A stretch of DNA of 43,457 nt, from positions 1 to 43,457 of the forward strand of contig JAKORH010000374.1 of assembly GCA_029777935.1 (NCBI GenBank), read 5' to 3'. Under the pieces are notes generated by a model. That model saw nothing but the letters and a program-made list of their open reading frames with translations. It did no database searches and had not been told where the DNA came from. The position numbers were made by a program, and so were the translations under genes. Positions 1-7,941 of this stretch are shown piece by piece (within the stretch, counting starts at the first letter, position 1; every line of letters begins with the position of its first letter). The stretch comes from Pseudomonadota bacterium (lineage in GTDB: Bacteria > Pseudomonadota > Gammaproteobacteria > Burkholderiales > Burkholderiaceae).

Positions 1-2
1 CA

Positions 3-192
3 AAAAAAACTTCATCGCCCGCCAAGTGCCTGCCCTTCCCGCTGATTACATCCCACGTGGCAGCCCGGCGCGCCCAGCGACACGTGCCCGACTCCATCGC
101 GACGATTCGCCATCTGCTCAGCGTTCGACTCATCGTTCGCCTCGGACGCTGTCCGCACTGCGGCCAGCGAAGCGGAAAACTATTCTTGTGAC
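3..192 (+). other. Open frame running in from the window edge, possible C-terminal gene fragment
   Basis: A frame is open from the first bases to a TGA at 190-192 (about 62 codons) and ends in a peptide with a CPHCG zinc-ribbon-like pair of cysteines. I do not recognise it. Codon third positions are only moderately GC-rich compared with the neighbouring genes, and 62 stop-free codons are common by chance in such DNA. If real it would be the tail of a gene entering from the left. The rest of 1-213 shows nothing else I can name. Confidence 0.15.
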
Positions 193-213
193 ACAGTAAG
201 ATTAGCGCAGGCC

Positions 214-240
214 AAAAAAAGACCCCGCCGGAGCGGGGTC
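214..240 (-). terminator. Rho-independent terminator of rpoH
   Basis: Read leftward, a perfect 8-bp stem (GACCCCGC/GCGGGGTC) with a TCCG loop is followed directly by seven T residues (214-220). It lies about 80 nt after the rpoH stop codon and is the best terminator in the window. Confidence 0.9.
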
Positions 241-288
241 CAGAATCCGCCTCTTCGGAGGAGAGGGGGAGGAGGAGAGGCGGATCTG
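241..288 (-). ncRNA. Pyrimidine-loop hairpin in the rpoH 3' region, candidate 3'UTR-derived sRNA
   Basis: Between the rpoH stop and its terminator the leftward strand can form a stem of 9 bp (245-253 with 277-285), extended by CAG/CTG across one bulged base. The loop includes a 20-nt pure C/T tract (257-276) with CCTCCTCCC (267-275) and a second TCTCCTCC (257-264), both complementary to Shine-Dalgarno sequences. A short competing CCTC-CGAA-GAGG hairpin is possible. Hairpin plus terminator would make an RNA of roughly 75-110 nt. Similar CCUCCUCCC loops define the alphaproteobacterial 'cuckoo' sRNAs; homology is not shown here. Function is inferred. Confidence 0.4.
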
Positions 289-321
289 TCGAGGCAACCA
301 ACCGTCAGAAGCTCAAGCCGC

Positions 322-1221
322 TCAGGCGTACTGGCCGAGAGCGCCGCGCATCTTCTGCAGTGCTTTGGCCTCGATCTGGCGAATTCGTTCCGCAGACACT
401 CCGAATTCATCCGCCAGGTCATGCAGCGTCGCGGAACCGACGTTGCCATCCTTGTCCTCGTTCAACCAGCGCGCCTCGATGATGCGCCGGCTGCGCGCGT
501 CGAGCGCTTCGAGCGCGGTGCGAATGCCCTCGGTCTGCAGGCGGTCGTACTCGCGTCGCTCCAGCACTTCGACCGGCTCGGCACCGGAGTCGGCCAGGTA
601 GGCGATCGGAGCGTATTCCTCTTCGCCATCGTCGGACCGCGACTCCAGCGCCACGTCGCCGCCGGAAAGCCGCGTTTCCATCTCGACCACTTCTTCCGGC
701 TTGACGTTCAGCGCCGAGGCGACGCCGGCGACCTCGCCAGGCGTCATCGTCCTGCTGCCCTGCTTCATGCTGCGCAGGTTGAAGAAGAGCTTCCGCTGCG
801 CCTTGGTTGTCGCTACCTTGACCAGTCGCCAGTTGCGCAGGATGAATTCATGGATTTCGGCCTTGATCCAGTGCAGCGCGAACGACACGAGCCGCACGCC
901 CCGCTCGGGATCGAAGCGCTTGACCGCCTTCATCAGGCCGATGTTGCCTTCCTGGATCAGGTCCGCATGCTGCAGGCCGTAGCCGAGGTAATTGCGCGCC
1001 ACCGCCACCACCAGCCGCAGATGAGACAGCACCAGTTGCCGCGCAGATTCCAGGTCCTCGCGCTCGCGGAACGCGCGCGCCAGCCGCGTTTCCTCCTCCG
1101 CCGTCAGGAGCGGCACCCGGTTCACCGCGCTGATGTACGCGTCCAGGTTTCCCAAGCTGCCGGGATGTAGCGCCAGTGCGTTGCTCCCGACGGGGACCAG
1201 AGCATTCAACGAAGTCGACAT
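322..1221 (-). CDS. rpoH: RNA polymerase heat-shock sigma factor RpoH (sigma-32)
   Basis: Alternative sigma factor that directs core RNA polymerase to heat-shock promoters (chaperones, proteases). The 299-residue length fits the family. Region 2 lies near residues 87-123 (DLIQEGNIGLMKAV, then RFDPERG), the RpoH-box QRKLFFNLR near 142-150 separates it from the primary sigma factor, and region 4 ends with the helix-turn-helix around 265-292 (EFGVSAERIRQIE). I chose the ATG beginning MSTSLNAL; an upstream GTG-type start adding nine residues would sit inside the predicted leader. It is transcribed leftward from its own promoter overlapped by a CIRCE operator and ends in a strong terminator. FtsX-FtsE lie upstream, as in many proteobacteria. 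Confidence 0.97.
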   Translation of the reverse strand: MSTSLNALVPVGSNALALHPGSLGNLDAYISAVNRVPLLTAEEETRLARAFREREDLESARQLVLSHLRLVVAVARNYLGYGLQHADLIQEGNIGLMKAVKRFDPERGVRLVSFALHWIKAEIHEFILRNWRLVKVATTKAQRKLFFNLRSMKQGSRTMTPGEVAGVASALNVKPEEVVEMETRLSGGDVALESRSDDGEEEYAPIAYLADSGAEPVEVLERREYDRLQTEGIRTALEALDARSRRIIEARWLNEDKDGNVGSATLHDLADEFGVSAERIRQIEAKALQKMRGALGQYA

Positions 1222-1250
1222 TCCGTTTTGGCCTCTCATGCACTGCAATG

Positions 1251-1275
1251 TAGCACTCTGGACTGGGGAGTGCTA
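1251..1275 (-). promoter_or_regulatory. CIRCE operator (HrcA site) upstream of rpoH
   Basis: TAGCACTC, nine bases, GAGTGCTA: a perfect 8-bp inverted repeat with the spacing of the CIRCE consensus (TTAGCACTC-N9-GAGTGCTAA), missing only the outermost A/T pair. It begins 30 nt upstream of the rpoH ATG. HrcA binding CIRCE represses transcription in the known systems; control of rpoH here is inferred from position. Confidence 0.85.
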
Positions 1276-1278
1276 GCG

Positions 1279-1308
1279 AATAGAGTCGACGACGGGGAAA
1301 TGGTTCAA
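1279..1308 (-). promoter_or_regulatory. Candidate sigma-70 promoter of rpoH
   Basis: Leftward TTGAAC (1303-1308) and TCTATT (1279-1284) are separated by 18 bp; each matches its consensus hexamer at four of six positions. The predicted start of transcription would fall near 1272, inside the CIRCE palindrome, which is the usual arrangement for HrcA-repressed promoters. The 161-bp rpoH-ftsX gap (1222-1382) holds this and no gene. Confidence 0.45.
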
Positions 1309-1382
1309 TCCAGAAGAAGATCAAATCTGTCGCCATCTATAGCGATAGAGAGCGCACACTAACTTCGAAGATTCCCCATGGA

Positions 1383-2294
1383 CTAGTCGACCCGGGCGAC
1401 CCGTCGCAGCGCGCTTCGGAGACCGATCGCGCCGCCCATCATGCCGAGCAGCAGGGCGGCACCGGCCAACCCGGCCTGGGCCGGCCAAGGCAGCACGTCC
1501 AGCCCGATCGGGACAGCGAGCACCTGGCTGAGCCAGCCCAGGTCCGGCGCGAGCGACCCGAGCAGCGCCGTCACCGCCGTCATCGCGAGCAGGGTCGCGA
1601 GCAACAACGCAAATCCACCCGCGTACGCATAGGGGCGCACGATCTGGCGCGTGTCCGCTCCGAGCAGGCGCAACAGCCGCAGTTCGTCCCGATCGGTCAT
1701 CGCGACCAGGCGGACCGCTCCGACCACGACCAGCGCGAGCAGGGCGAGCGTGGCAAAACCGGCGAAGCCAGCGACTTTGAACACGATCTGGCCCAGCCCG
1801 ACCGCCTTCCGATACCAACCGCTGTCCACGTAGACGCCGTCAACGCGCGCGAACTTGCGAATCTCGGCGGCGGTGCGGTCGAGATCGTCGGGCTGAACGC
1901 GGCGTGCGAGCGTCAACACCAACGTGTCCGGCAACGGATTGGGCTTGAGCTCCGACAAGGGCGCGATGCTGCCGGTGCGGCGCGCGAGTTCGGCCAGCGA
2001 CTGATCGCGGGTGATCCACTGCACACGTTCGACGTTCGGCAGAGACTCGAGCTTCGCCTTCAGCGAGCGGATGTCCTGATTCGTCGCCGACAGCGACGCG
2101 AATACGCTGATCTCGGGCGTGAGCGGCACGCGGCTGGCAAGCGGCGCCAGTCCGTAGCCGATAGTGACCGCCAGCAGCGGAACCACCAGTGCGCAAGCAG
2201 CGAGCAACACCGCGAGTGAAAATGTCGCGCTGCGCCGGCGCAGTAGCCGGCCGGTTTCTCGCAGCGCGTGCGCAAGGCGGATTCCGACGCTCAT
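1383..2294 (-). CDS. ftsX: Cell-division ABC transporter-like permease FtsX
   Basis: Inner-membrane partner of FtsE; the FtsEX complex sits at the division ring and activates periplasmic amidases through their coiled-coil regulators. The 303-residue protein has the family layout: a short basic cytoplasmic N-terminus, a first membrane helix around 24-48, a periplasmic domain to about 165 (PEISVFASL, later NVERVQWITRDQ), then three more helices near 173-200, 220-250 and 270-295. The start codon overlaps the end of ftsE by four bases (ATGA), so the two are translationally coupled. The order ftsE-ftsX-rpoH is conserved, but ftsY, usually directly upstream, is about 5 kb away here. Confidence 0.95.
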   Translation of the reverse strand: MSVGIRLAHALRETGRLLRRRSATFSLAVLLAACALVVPLLAVTIGYGLAPLASRVPLTPEISVFASLSATNQDIRSLKAKLESLPNVERVQWITRDQSLAELARRTGSIAPLSELKPNPLPDTLVLTLARRVQPDDLDRTAAEIRKFARVDGVYVDSGWYRKAVGLGQIVFKVAGFAGFATLALLALVVVGAVRLVAMTDRDELRLLRLLGADTRQIVRPYAYAGGFALLLATLLAMTAVTALLGSLAPDLGWLSQVLAVPIGLDVLPWPAQAGLAGAALLLGMMGGAIGLRSALRRVARVD

Positions 2295-2971
2295 TCCGCG
2301 ATCCTCCCGCCGCCCAGCCGCAGCACGCGCCTGCGCTCCGGCAACGCCAGGCGCTCGCCGTGCGACGCCAGCACGACCGCAATCCCGGACGCAGAGAACT
2401 CGTCGAGCAGCCGAACGATGCCTGCCGCGGCGGCGTCATCAAGGTGAGCCGTCGGCTCGTCGGCGAGGATCGCGGCCGGTCGGTTGACGATCGCGCGGGC
2501 CAGCGCCACGCGCTGCTGGGCTCCGCCCGACAACGCGCGCGGATAGAGGTCGGACGCAAAGACTCCGACGCGCGCCAGCGCCGCGTGCGCGCGTTGCGTA
2601 GCCTCGTCACGGGCCAGACCCGCCACCAGCGCCGGCAGCATCACGTTTTCCAGTGCCGTGCGGTCGGGCAGCAGCAGCAGGTCCTGTGGGACGATGCCGA
2701 GCGAGCGGCGCAGGGCCGCGCGCGCGCGCGGTGCGAGGCGCGCCAGTTCGGCTTCGGCTACCACGATTCTGCCGCTCGACGGCGCCTCCAGCGCGGCCAG
2801 AAGCCGCAGCAGCGTCGACTTGCCGGCGCCGCTCGGTCCCGTGACCAGCACGAACTCGCCGCGCGCGACGGAGAAGCTCACGTCGTCGATCGCCGCCGGT
2901 GCATCGCCGTATTGCTTGCGAACGCGTTCGACGACGATCAGCGCAGCGGTTTCGGGTGAAGGCTCGTTCAT
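2291..2971 (-). CDS. ftsE: Cell-division ATP-binding protein FtsE
   Basis: Cytoplasmic ABC ATPase of the FtsEX divisome complex. The 226 residues contain Walker A GPSGAGKS (about 45-52), the Q-loop Gln96, the ABC signature [14 protein letters not shown] (147-160), Walker B AAILADEP (166-173) and the H-loop histidine near 204. Compared with the usual FtsE opening, about ten extra residues precede the first strand, so a later start cannot be excluded. It overlaps ftsX by four bases. The 100-bp gap to the divergent ppk (2972-3071) must hold promoters for both; I see no convincing consensus there. Confidence 0.93.
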   Translation of the reverse strand: MNEPSPETAALIVVERVRKQYGDAPAAIDDVSFSVARGEFVLVTGPSGAGKSTLLRLLAALEAPSSGRIVVAEAELARLAPRARAALRRSLGIVPQDLLLLPDRTALENVMLPALVAGLARDEATQRAHAALARVGVFASDLYPRALSGGAQQRVALARAIVNRPAAILADEPTAHLDDAAAAGIVRLLDEFSASGIAVVLASHGERLALPERRRVLRLGGGRIAE

Positions 2972-3071
2972 GCGGGAAACTGCACGGCCCGGCGCACAGA
3001 CGCGCGCCTAGAATCGGTCGGCGCGGATTGTATGCGCGGCCGTCAGCACGCCGTCGTCGGCACCCGTTATC

Positions 3072-5234
3072 GTGGGCTGGAAGCACAGGATCAGGCAGCG
3101 GCTCGGAAGGGGCCGCAAGGACGAGAAGATCGGGTCCGCCGCAGCGCCGTCGCAGCGCTTCTTCAATCGCGAGTTGTCGCAACTCGCCTTCAACGAACGG
3201 GTGCTCGCGCTGGCAGCGCGCACGGACATTCCGCTCGCCGAACGGCTGCGGTTCGTCTGCATCGTGTCATCGAACCTCGACGAGTTCTTCGAGGTCCGGA
3301 TGTCGGAGCTGATCGACGAGATGCGCGACGAGCTCGGCGGCGGCTGGGGGTCGCAGGCGCCGCAGTGGGGACTGTACTTCGAGCTTTCGGTGCGCGCGCA
3401 GCGCCTGGTCGAGAAGCAGTACGCACTCTTCAATCATGTGCTGATGCCGGCGCTCGCCCGGCGCGGCATCGTCGTGGTGAGCCACGCCGAGCGCACGCCG
3501 TCGCAGCGTGCCTGGGTGCGCGACTACTTCGAGAGCGAAGTGCGGCCGCTGCTGGCGCCGATCGGCCTCGATCCGTCGCACCCGTTTCCGCAGGTCATGA
3601 ACAAGGCGATGAGTCTGGTGATCGCGCTCGAAGGCCGCGATGCCTACGGCCGCTCCGCCGCCACCGCGATCCTGAAGGTGCCGCGAGCGTTGCCGCGCGT
3701 GATCGCGCTGCCTGCGCGGCTGGCGCCGCGCCAGCAGGCGTTCGTGACGCTGACCTCGGTGATCCGCGCGCATCTGGCCGACGTGTTTCCAGGGCGCAAG
3801 ATCGCCGGCTTCTCCCAGTTTCGCGTGACGCGCGATTCGGACCTGTGGGTCGACGAACGGGAGGTCAAGAACCTGCGGCAGGCCATGCGGGTCGAACTGA
3901 CGCAGCGGCATTTCGGCAACCCGCTGCGGCTGGAAGTGCTGCGCACATGCCCATCGCATCTCGAACTGATGCTGCGCGACCAGTTCCAGTTGCCGAACGA
4001 GGCCGTGTTTCGCGTCGAGGGTCCGGTGGACCTGGTGCGGATGAATCAGCTGGTCGACCAGGCGGCACAGCCCGCGCTGCGCTGGACGCCGTTCGTGCCC
4101 GCCTGGCCCGCGAAGCTTGCGCCGGCGGCCGACGGCGCGGATCTGTTCGAGGCGATGCGGCGCACCGACATCCTGCTGCACCATCCATACGAAAGCTTCG
4201 AGCCGGTCATCGAGTTCCTGCGGCAGGCCGCGCTCGACCCCAAGGTAGTCGCGATCCGCATGACGCTGTACCGAACTGGCACCGCTTCGGTGATCGTCGA
4301 CCTGCTGGTCGACGCCGCGCGGCGCGGCAAGGATGTCACCGTCATAGTGGAGCTGAAGGCGCGCTTCGACGAGGAGGCGAACATCAACCTCGCCGAACGG
4401 CTGGAAGAGGTCGGCGCGCAGGTCGTCTACGGCGTCGTGGGTCTGAAGACCCATGCCAAGATGCTGCTCGTCCTGCGGCGCGAGGAAGTATCGGCGCGGC
4501 GCGGCGCGGCGAAGACGCGACTCGCCCGTTACGCGCACCTGGGCACGGGCAACTATCACCCCACGACTTCGAAGCTGTACACCGACTTCGGCATGCTGAC
4601 CGCCGACCCGGCGCTGTGTGCCGACATCGAGCGCGTGTTTGCGCACCTGACCAGTCAGAACAAGCTGCCGAAGCTGGCGCATCTGTGGGTCGCTCCGTTC
4701 ACGCTGCACAAGCGCGTGCACGCCGCGATCGCGCGCGAGGCCGCACTCGCGCGTGACGGCAGGTCCGGGCGCATCGTCGCCAAGATGAACGCGCTGGTCG
4801 ACGAGGCGACCATCGAAGCGCTGTACGCGGCGTCACAGGCCGGCGTGAGGATCGACCTGATCGTGCGCGGGGCGTGCAGCCTGCGGCCGGGCGTGAAGGG
4901 CCTGTCGGAAAACATCAGCGTGCGGTCGATCGTCGGCCGCTTTCTGGAGCATCACCGCATCTACTACTTCCGTAACGGTGGGGACGACGATGTCTATCTG
5001 TCGAGCGCGGACTGGATGGGGCGGAATCTCTTCCGCCGTATCGAGATCGCGTGGCCGGTGCTGAATCGGAAGCTCAAGCAGCGTGTGATCGATGAAGGGC
5101 TGCAGCCGTACCTGATCGACACCACGCACGCGTGGACGCTTCGGCCCGACGGCGCTTATCAGCCGCCGCGCCCGCGCAGGAAGGTCTACTGCGCGCAATC
5201 CACGTTGCTGCAGCGGCTGGCTGCCGTTTCCTGA
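3072..5234 (+). CDS. ppk: Polyphosphate kinase 1
   Basis: Makes long-chain inorganic polyphosphate reversibly from ATP, through a phosphohistidine intermediate. The 720-residue length fits PPK1. The N-terminal domain opens with RFFNRELSQLAFNERVL; the catalytic core carries IRMTLYRTG near 397-405, the KTHAKM motif whose histidine (about 461) corresponds to the phosphorylated residue of the E. coli enzyme, and HLGTGNYHP just after. The start is a GTG; no better in-frame start or clear ribosome site is visible, so the first ~25 residues are uncertain. It is divergent from ftsE, and sixA follows six bases later. Confidence 0.96.
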   Translation: MGWKHRIRQRLGRGRKDEKIGSAAAPSQRFFNRELSQLAFNERVLALAARTDIPLAERLRFVCIVSSNLDEFFEVRMSELIDEMRDELGGGWGSQAPQWGLYFELSVRAQRLVEKQYALFNHVLMPALARRGIVVVSHAERTPSQRAWVRDYFESEVRPLLAPIGLDPSHPFPQVMNKAMSLVIALEGRDAYGRSAATAILKVPRALPRVIALPARLAPRQQAFVTLTSVIRAHLADVFPGRKIAGFSQFRVTRDSDLWVDEREVKNLRQAMRVELTQRHFGNPLRLEVLRTCPSHLELMLRDQFQLPNEAVFRVEGPVDLVRMNQLVDQAAQPALRWTPFVPAWPAKLAPAADGADLFEAMRRTDILLHHPYESFEPVIEFLRQAALDPKVVAIRMTLYRTGTASVIVDLLVDAARRGKDVTVIVELKARFDEEANINLAERLEEVGAQVVYGVVGLKTHAKMLLVLRREEVSARRGAAKTRLARYAHLGTGNYHPTTSKLYTDFGMLTADPALCADIERVFAHLTSQNKLPKLAHLWVAPFTLHKRVHAAIAREAALARDGRSGRIVAKMNALVDEATIEALYAASQAGVRIDLIVRGACSLRPGVKGLSENISVRSIVGRFLEHHRIYYFRNGGDDDVYLSSADWMGRNLFRRIEIAWPVLNRKLKQRVIDEGLQPYLIDTTHAWTLRPDGAYQPPRPRRKVYCAQSTLLQRLAAVS

Positions 5235-5240
5235 AGGGCA

Positions 5241-5705
5241 ATGGAACTGATCCTGTGGCGTCACGCGGAAGCCGAGGCAGGCGAGCCCGATCTCGCGCGC
5301 AAGCTGACCGCGAAAGGTGAGAAGCAGGCGCGCCGGATCGCCGAATGGTTGCACGCGCAACTGCCCGATTCGGCGCGCGCGCTGGTCAGTCCTGCCGTCC
5401 GCGCTCAACAGACCGCAAAGGCGCTGGCGGAGCTGTCGCAGCGCAAGTTCCGCACCGTCGACCAGCTCGGCCCGGGCGCGAGCGCCGAAGACGTACTCGC
5501 GGCTTGCGGCTGGCCGGACGGCAAGACCACCGTCGTGATCGTGGGCCACCAGCCGGCGCTCGGCCGCGTCGCGAGCCGGCTGCTCGCGGGGCGCGAACTG
5601 GACTGGGCGATCAGGAAGGGCGCGGTGTGGTGGATCAGTCTGCGCGAGCGTGTCGGTGAAGACCAGATCGTGCTGCGCGCGGTGATCAGCCCCGACCTGC
5701 TCTAG
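5241..5705 (+). CDS. sixA: Phosphohistidine phosphatase SixA
   Basis: Histidine-phosphatase-superfamily enzyme; the E. coli protein removes phosphate from histidines, acting on the ArcB phosphotransfer domain and on nitrogen-PTS phosphotransfer. The 154 residues start MELILWRHAEAEAGEPD, with the catalytic RH at positions 7-8, and include the second histidine in VIVGHQPALGR (about 98-101). Length is normal. A GAAGGG ribosome site overlaps the ppk stop codon, so ppk-sixA is an operon. The gene is convergent with ppx, only ten bases apart. A link to PtsN of this window is possible but inferred. Confidence 0.9.
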   Translation: MELILWRHAEAEAGEPDLARKLTAKGEKQARRIAEWLHAQLPDSARALVSPAVRAQQTAKALAELSQRKFRTVDQLGPGASAEDVLAACGWPDGKTTVVIVGHQPALGRVASRLLAGRELDWAIRKGAVWWISLRERVGEDQIVLRAVISPDLL

Positions 5706-5715
5706 CCGCGCGGCG

Positions 5716-7179
5716 CTACAGCGATTTCAGCGTGAAGCGGATCCCGACCTTCGCCCACTGCGCCGCTTCATCCTCGAGGAGATGCTGCGTCAGCGGGTGC
5801 TGCGCGAGCCAGTCGGCCGCCAGCGCGAGTTCGATCCACGTCTTGCCGGTTGTCAGCCGCCACTGCGGCAGCTCAACCTCACCTCGCGCGTGGGTCAGGA
5901 TCACCGCCAGGCGCAGCGCGACGATCTTCGCCACCCGCGATTCCTCGACCAGCGCGTCGATCACCTTCTTGAGATTCCCGCGCTGCGCCAGGACCAGCGT
6001 GGCGATGCGCTCCTGGTCGGAGGTCGAGAAGCCCGGCAGGTCGCCGAACCGGACCAGATACGCGCCGTGCTTGTGGTGATCGTTGCGGGAAATCGCGAAG
6101 CCGATCTCGTGCAGCGCCGCCCCCCATTGCAGGCGCTTGGCCATTTCCTCGGCGGCGTCCGGCTCGAGCGCGGCGTGGAACTGCGCCGCGATACGCGCGA
6201 CGCGCTGCGCCTGCCCGCGATCGACGCCGAAGCGCGTCTGCAGCCGCTCGACGGTGGCATCGCGCAGGTCGCGCTGCTCGCGCCGCCCGAGCAGGTCGTA
6301 CAGCACGCCGGTGCGCAGCCCGCCGCGGCCGAGCTGCATTTCGCCGATGCCGAGCGTGTCGAACACCGCCAGCAGCACGGCCACGCCGCCGGCGAGCACC
6401 TCCTGTCGTTCCGGCTTGATGGCGGCCAGCCGGATGCGCTTGACCGCACCGAAGTCGATCAACGCCTGTCGCAGACGCTGCAGGCCGTCGAGCGTGATCG
6501 TCCCTTGGCCCCAGCCTTCGGCGCGCAGGATCGCGGTCACGGCGCCGATCGTGCCGCTGGTGCCGTAGGCCTCGTCCCACTGGCCGTGCGAAAAGCGGGA
6601 AATCGCTTCCTCGAGTTCGGCCGCGCACGCGATCACCGCGCGCTTGAATCTTCCGCGGTCGATGTCGCCGTCGCGGAAGAAGCGCTGCGTGATGTTCAGG
6701 CATCCGATCTTGAACGATTCGGCCACGTCGGCGGCGAACCCGCGGCCGACGATCACCTCGGTCGACGCGCCGCCGATGTCGACTACCAGCCGCGGCTTCG
6801 ACGACGGCGGCAGCGCGTGCATGCAGCCTTCGAAGATCAGGCGCGCCTCCTCGCGGCCCGAGATCACCTCGATCGGATGGCCGAGCGCCGCCTGCGCCTC
6901 GAGCAGGAACTCGCCGACGTTGCGCGCCTCTCGCAGCGTCTGCGTGCCGACCGCACGCACCTGCCCGCTCTTCAGGCCGCGCAGCCGCTCGTTCATGCGA
7001 GCCAGGCATTCGCACGCGGCATCGATCGATTTCTTCGACAGCCGCATGTCGTCGCCGAGGCCGCGCGCGAGCCGCACAGTCTCCTTCCAATAGCCGAGCG
7101 GCTCGACGCGATTGCCTTCGGCGCGACCGGTTTCCAGGCGGAAGCTGTTCGATCCGAGGTCGACGGCGGCGAGCAGCAT
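5716..7179 (-). CDS. ppx: Exopolyphosphatase, Ppx/GppA family
   Basis: Hydrolyses terminal phosphates from polyphosphate, opposing the neighbouring Ppk; some members hydrolyse pppGpp instead. The 487 residues begin with the ASKHA-fold phosphate-1 loop AAVDLGSNSFRL, have the phosphate-2 loop VDIGGASTEVIVG near 138-150 and YGTSGTIGAV near 205, then a C-terminal HD-like helical domain (HEIGFAISRNDHHKHGAYL). The length suits Ppx rather than the shorter single-domain forms. Substrate choice cannot be read from sequence, but adjacency to ppk favours polyphosphate. It is transcribed leftward, convergent with sixA. Confidence 0.93.
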   Translation of the reverse strand: MLLAAVDLGSNSFRLETGRAEGNRVEPLGYWKETVRLARGLGDDMRLSKKSIDAACECLARMNERLRGLKSGQVRAVGTQTLREARNVGEFLLEAQAALGHPIEVISGREEARLIFEGCMHALPPSSKPRLVVDIGGASTEVIVGRGFAADVAESFKIGCLNITQRFFRDGDIDRGRFKRAVIACAAELEEAISRFSHGQWDEAYGTSGTIGAVTAILRAEGWGQGTITLDGLQRLRQALIDFGAVKRIRLAAIKPERQEVLAGGVAVLLAVFDTLGIGEMQLGRGGLRTGVLYDLLGRREQRDLRDATVERLQTRFGVDRGQAQRVARIAAQFHAALEPDAAEEMAKRLQWGAALHEIGFAISRNDHHKHGAYLVRFGDLPGFSTSDQERIATLVLAQRGNLKKVIDALVEESRVAKIVALRLAVILTHARGEVELPQWRLTTGKTWIELALAADWLAQHPLTQHLLEDEAAQWAKVGIRFTLKSL

Positions 7180-7320
7180 GGACGTTGCGCGTGAGCGGAT
7201 GCGGATAAGGGCGATTCGATTCTACGTTTCGCGCATGCACTGCTATCGCCCAGGAGGTAGTCGGGCCGCGGGGTTGATCCAGCGCAGACGCTCCGTGCCG
7301 GCCTTCAGCAACATGTGCGA

Positions 7321-7692
7321 ATGACCTCCACCGAAGAGCGCCGCGCGCGGCTGCTCCAGCCCAGACTCGCGCGCGAACTGAAGACGATCCGCGCGATGCT
7401 GCGCATCTACTGCCGCGACCATCATGGCGCCGATTCGCTGTGCGCTCAGTGCGAGCAACTGGCCGCATACGCGGAACGACGTCTCGCCGGCTGCCCGTAC
7501 GGAGCTGACAAACCGACCTGCGCCAACTGCCAAATCCACTGCTACGGACCGGCGCAGCGCGAGCAGGTGCGGTTGATGATGCGCTACGCCGGACCGCGCA
7601 TGCTGGCGCGACATCCGTATCTCGCGCTGATGCACGTCGCCGACGGCAAGCGACCGGCGCCGCCCAAGCCGCGCGGTCGCGCGGCGTCGTGA
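7321..7692 (+). CDS. YgbA-type cysteine-rich protein ('nitrous oxide-stimulated promoter' family)
   Basis: Small cytoplasmic protein of about 123 residues. It matches the YgbA_NO family (Pfam PF11756) across CRDHHGADSLCAQCEQL, GADKPTCANCQIHCYG and MRYAGPRMLARHPYLALMH. Seven conserved cysteines suggest metal or cluster binding. E. coli ygbA is nitric-oxide-induced through NsrR; I found no NsrR-like palindrome in the 141 bp upstream. I chose the ATG (MTSTEER); a GTG two codons earlier is also open. The end is unusual: the last residues GRAAS and the TGA stop are the first copy of a 28/29-bp tandem repeat that continues for seven copies past the gene. Confidence 0.85.
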   Translation: MTSTEERRARLLQPRLARELKTIRAMLRIYCRDHHGADSLCAQCEQLAAYAERRLAGCPYGADKPTCANCQIHCYGPAQREQVRLMMRYAGPRMLARHPYLALMHVADGKRPAPPKPRGRAAS

Positions 7693-7871
7693 AGTCGGCG
7701 CGCGGTCGCGCGGCGTCGTGAAGTCGGCGCGCGGTCGCGCGGCGTCGTGAAGCACTGCGCGGTCGCGCGGCGTCGTGAAGCACTGCGTGGTCGCGCGGCG
7801 TCGTGAAGCACTGCGTGGTCGCGCGGCGTCGTGAAGCCGGCGCGGGGACGTTCGGAGTCGTGAAACCGGCG
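7672..7871 (+). repeat. 28/29-bp tandem repeat, seven copies, over the ygbA-type gene's stop codon
   Basis: Copies start at 7672, 7701, 7730, 7758, 7786, 7814 and 7843, with lengths 29, 29, 28, 28, 28, 29 and 29. Each carries a core like GGTCGCGCGGCGTCGTGAAG; copy seven is degenerate and an eighth trace fades after 7872. Copies 1-2 end TCGGCG, 3-5 end CACTG, 6-7 end CCGGCG. The gene's own last codons and TGA are in copy 1, so the array grew from the end of the gene. It is not a CRISPR: there are no spacers. Confidence 0.95.
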
Positions 7872-7941
7872 CGCGGCGGCTCGGCTTTGCAACGCAGTGA
7901 CGGACGTTCGGCGGCCTGGGCCCAATTTGCGGCGCTCGAAC

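Noticed and set aside
7180..7320. NsrR or FNR site upstream of the ygbA-type gene
   Set aside because: No palindrome resembling either consensus was found; an AGGAGG at about 7252 has no matching gene start at proper spacing.
7672..7871. CRISPR array
   Set aside because: Units are contiguous with no unique spacers and no cas genes are present.
7243..7925. Leftward peptides with repeated FTTPRDR/LHDAARPR units over the tandem array
   Set aside because: They are the reverse reading of the 28/29-bp repeat and have no family resemblance; the forward gene explains copy 1.
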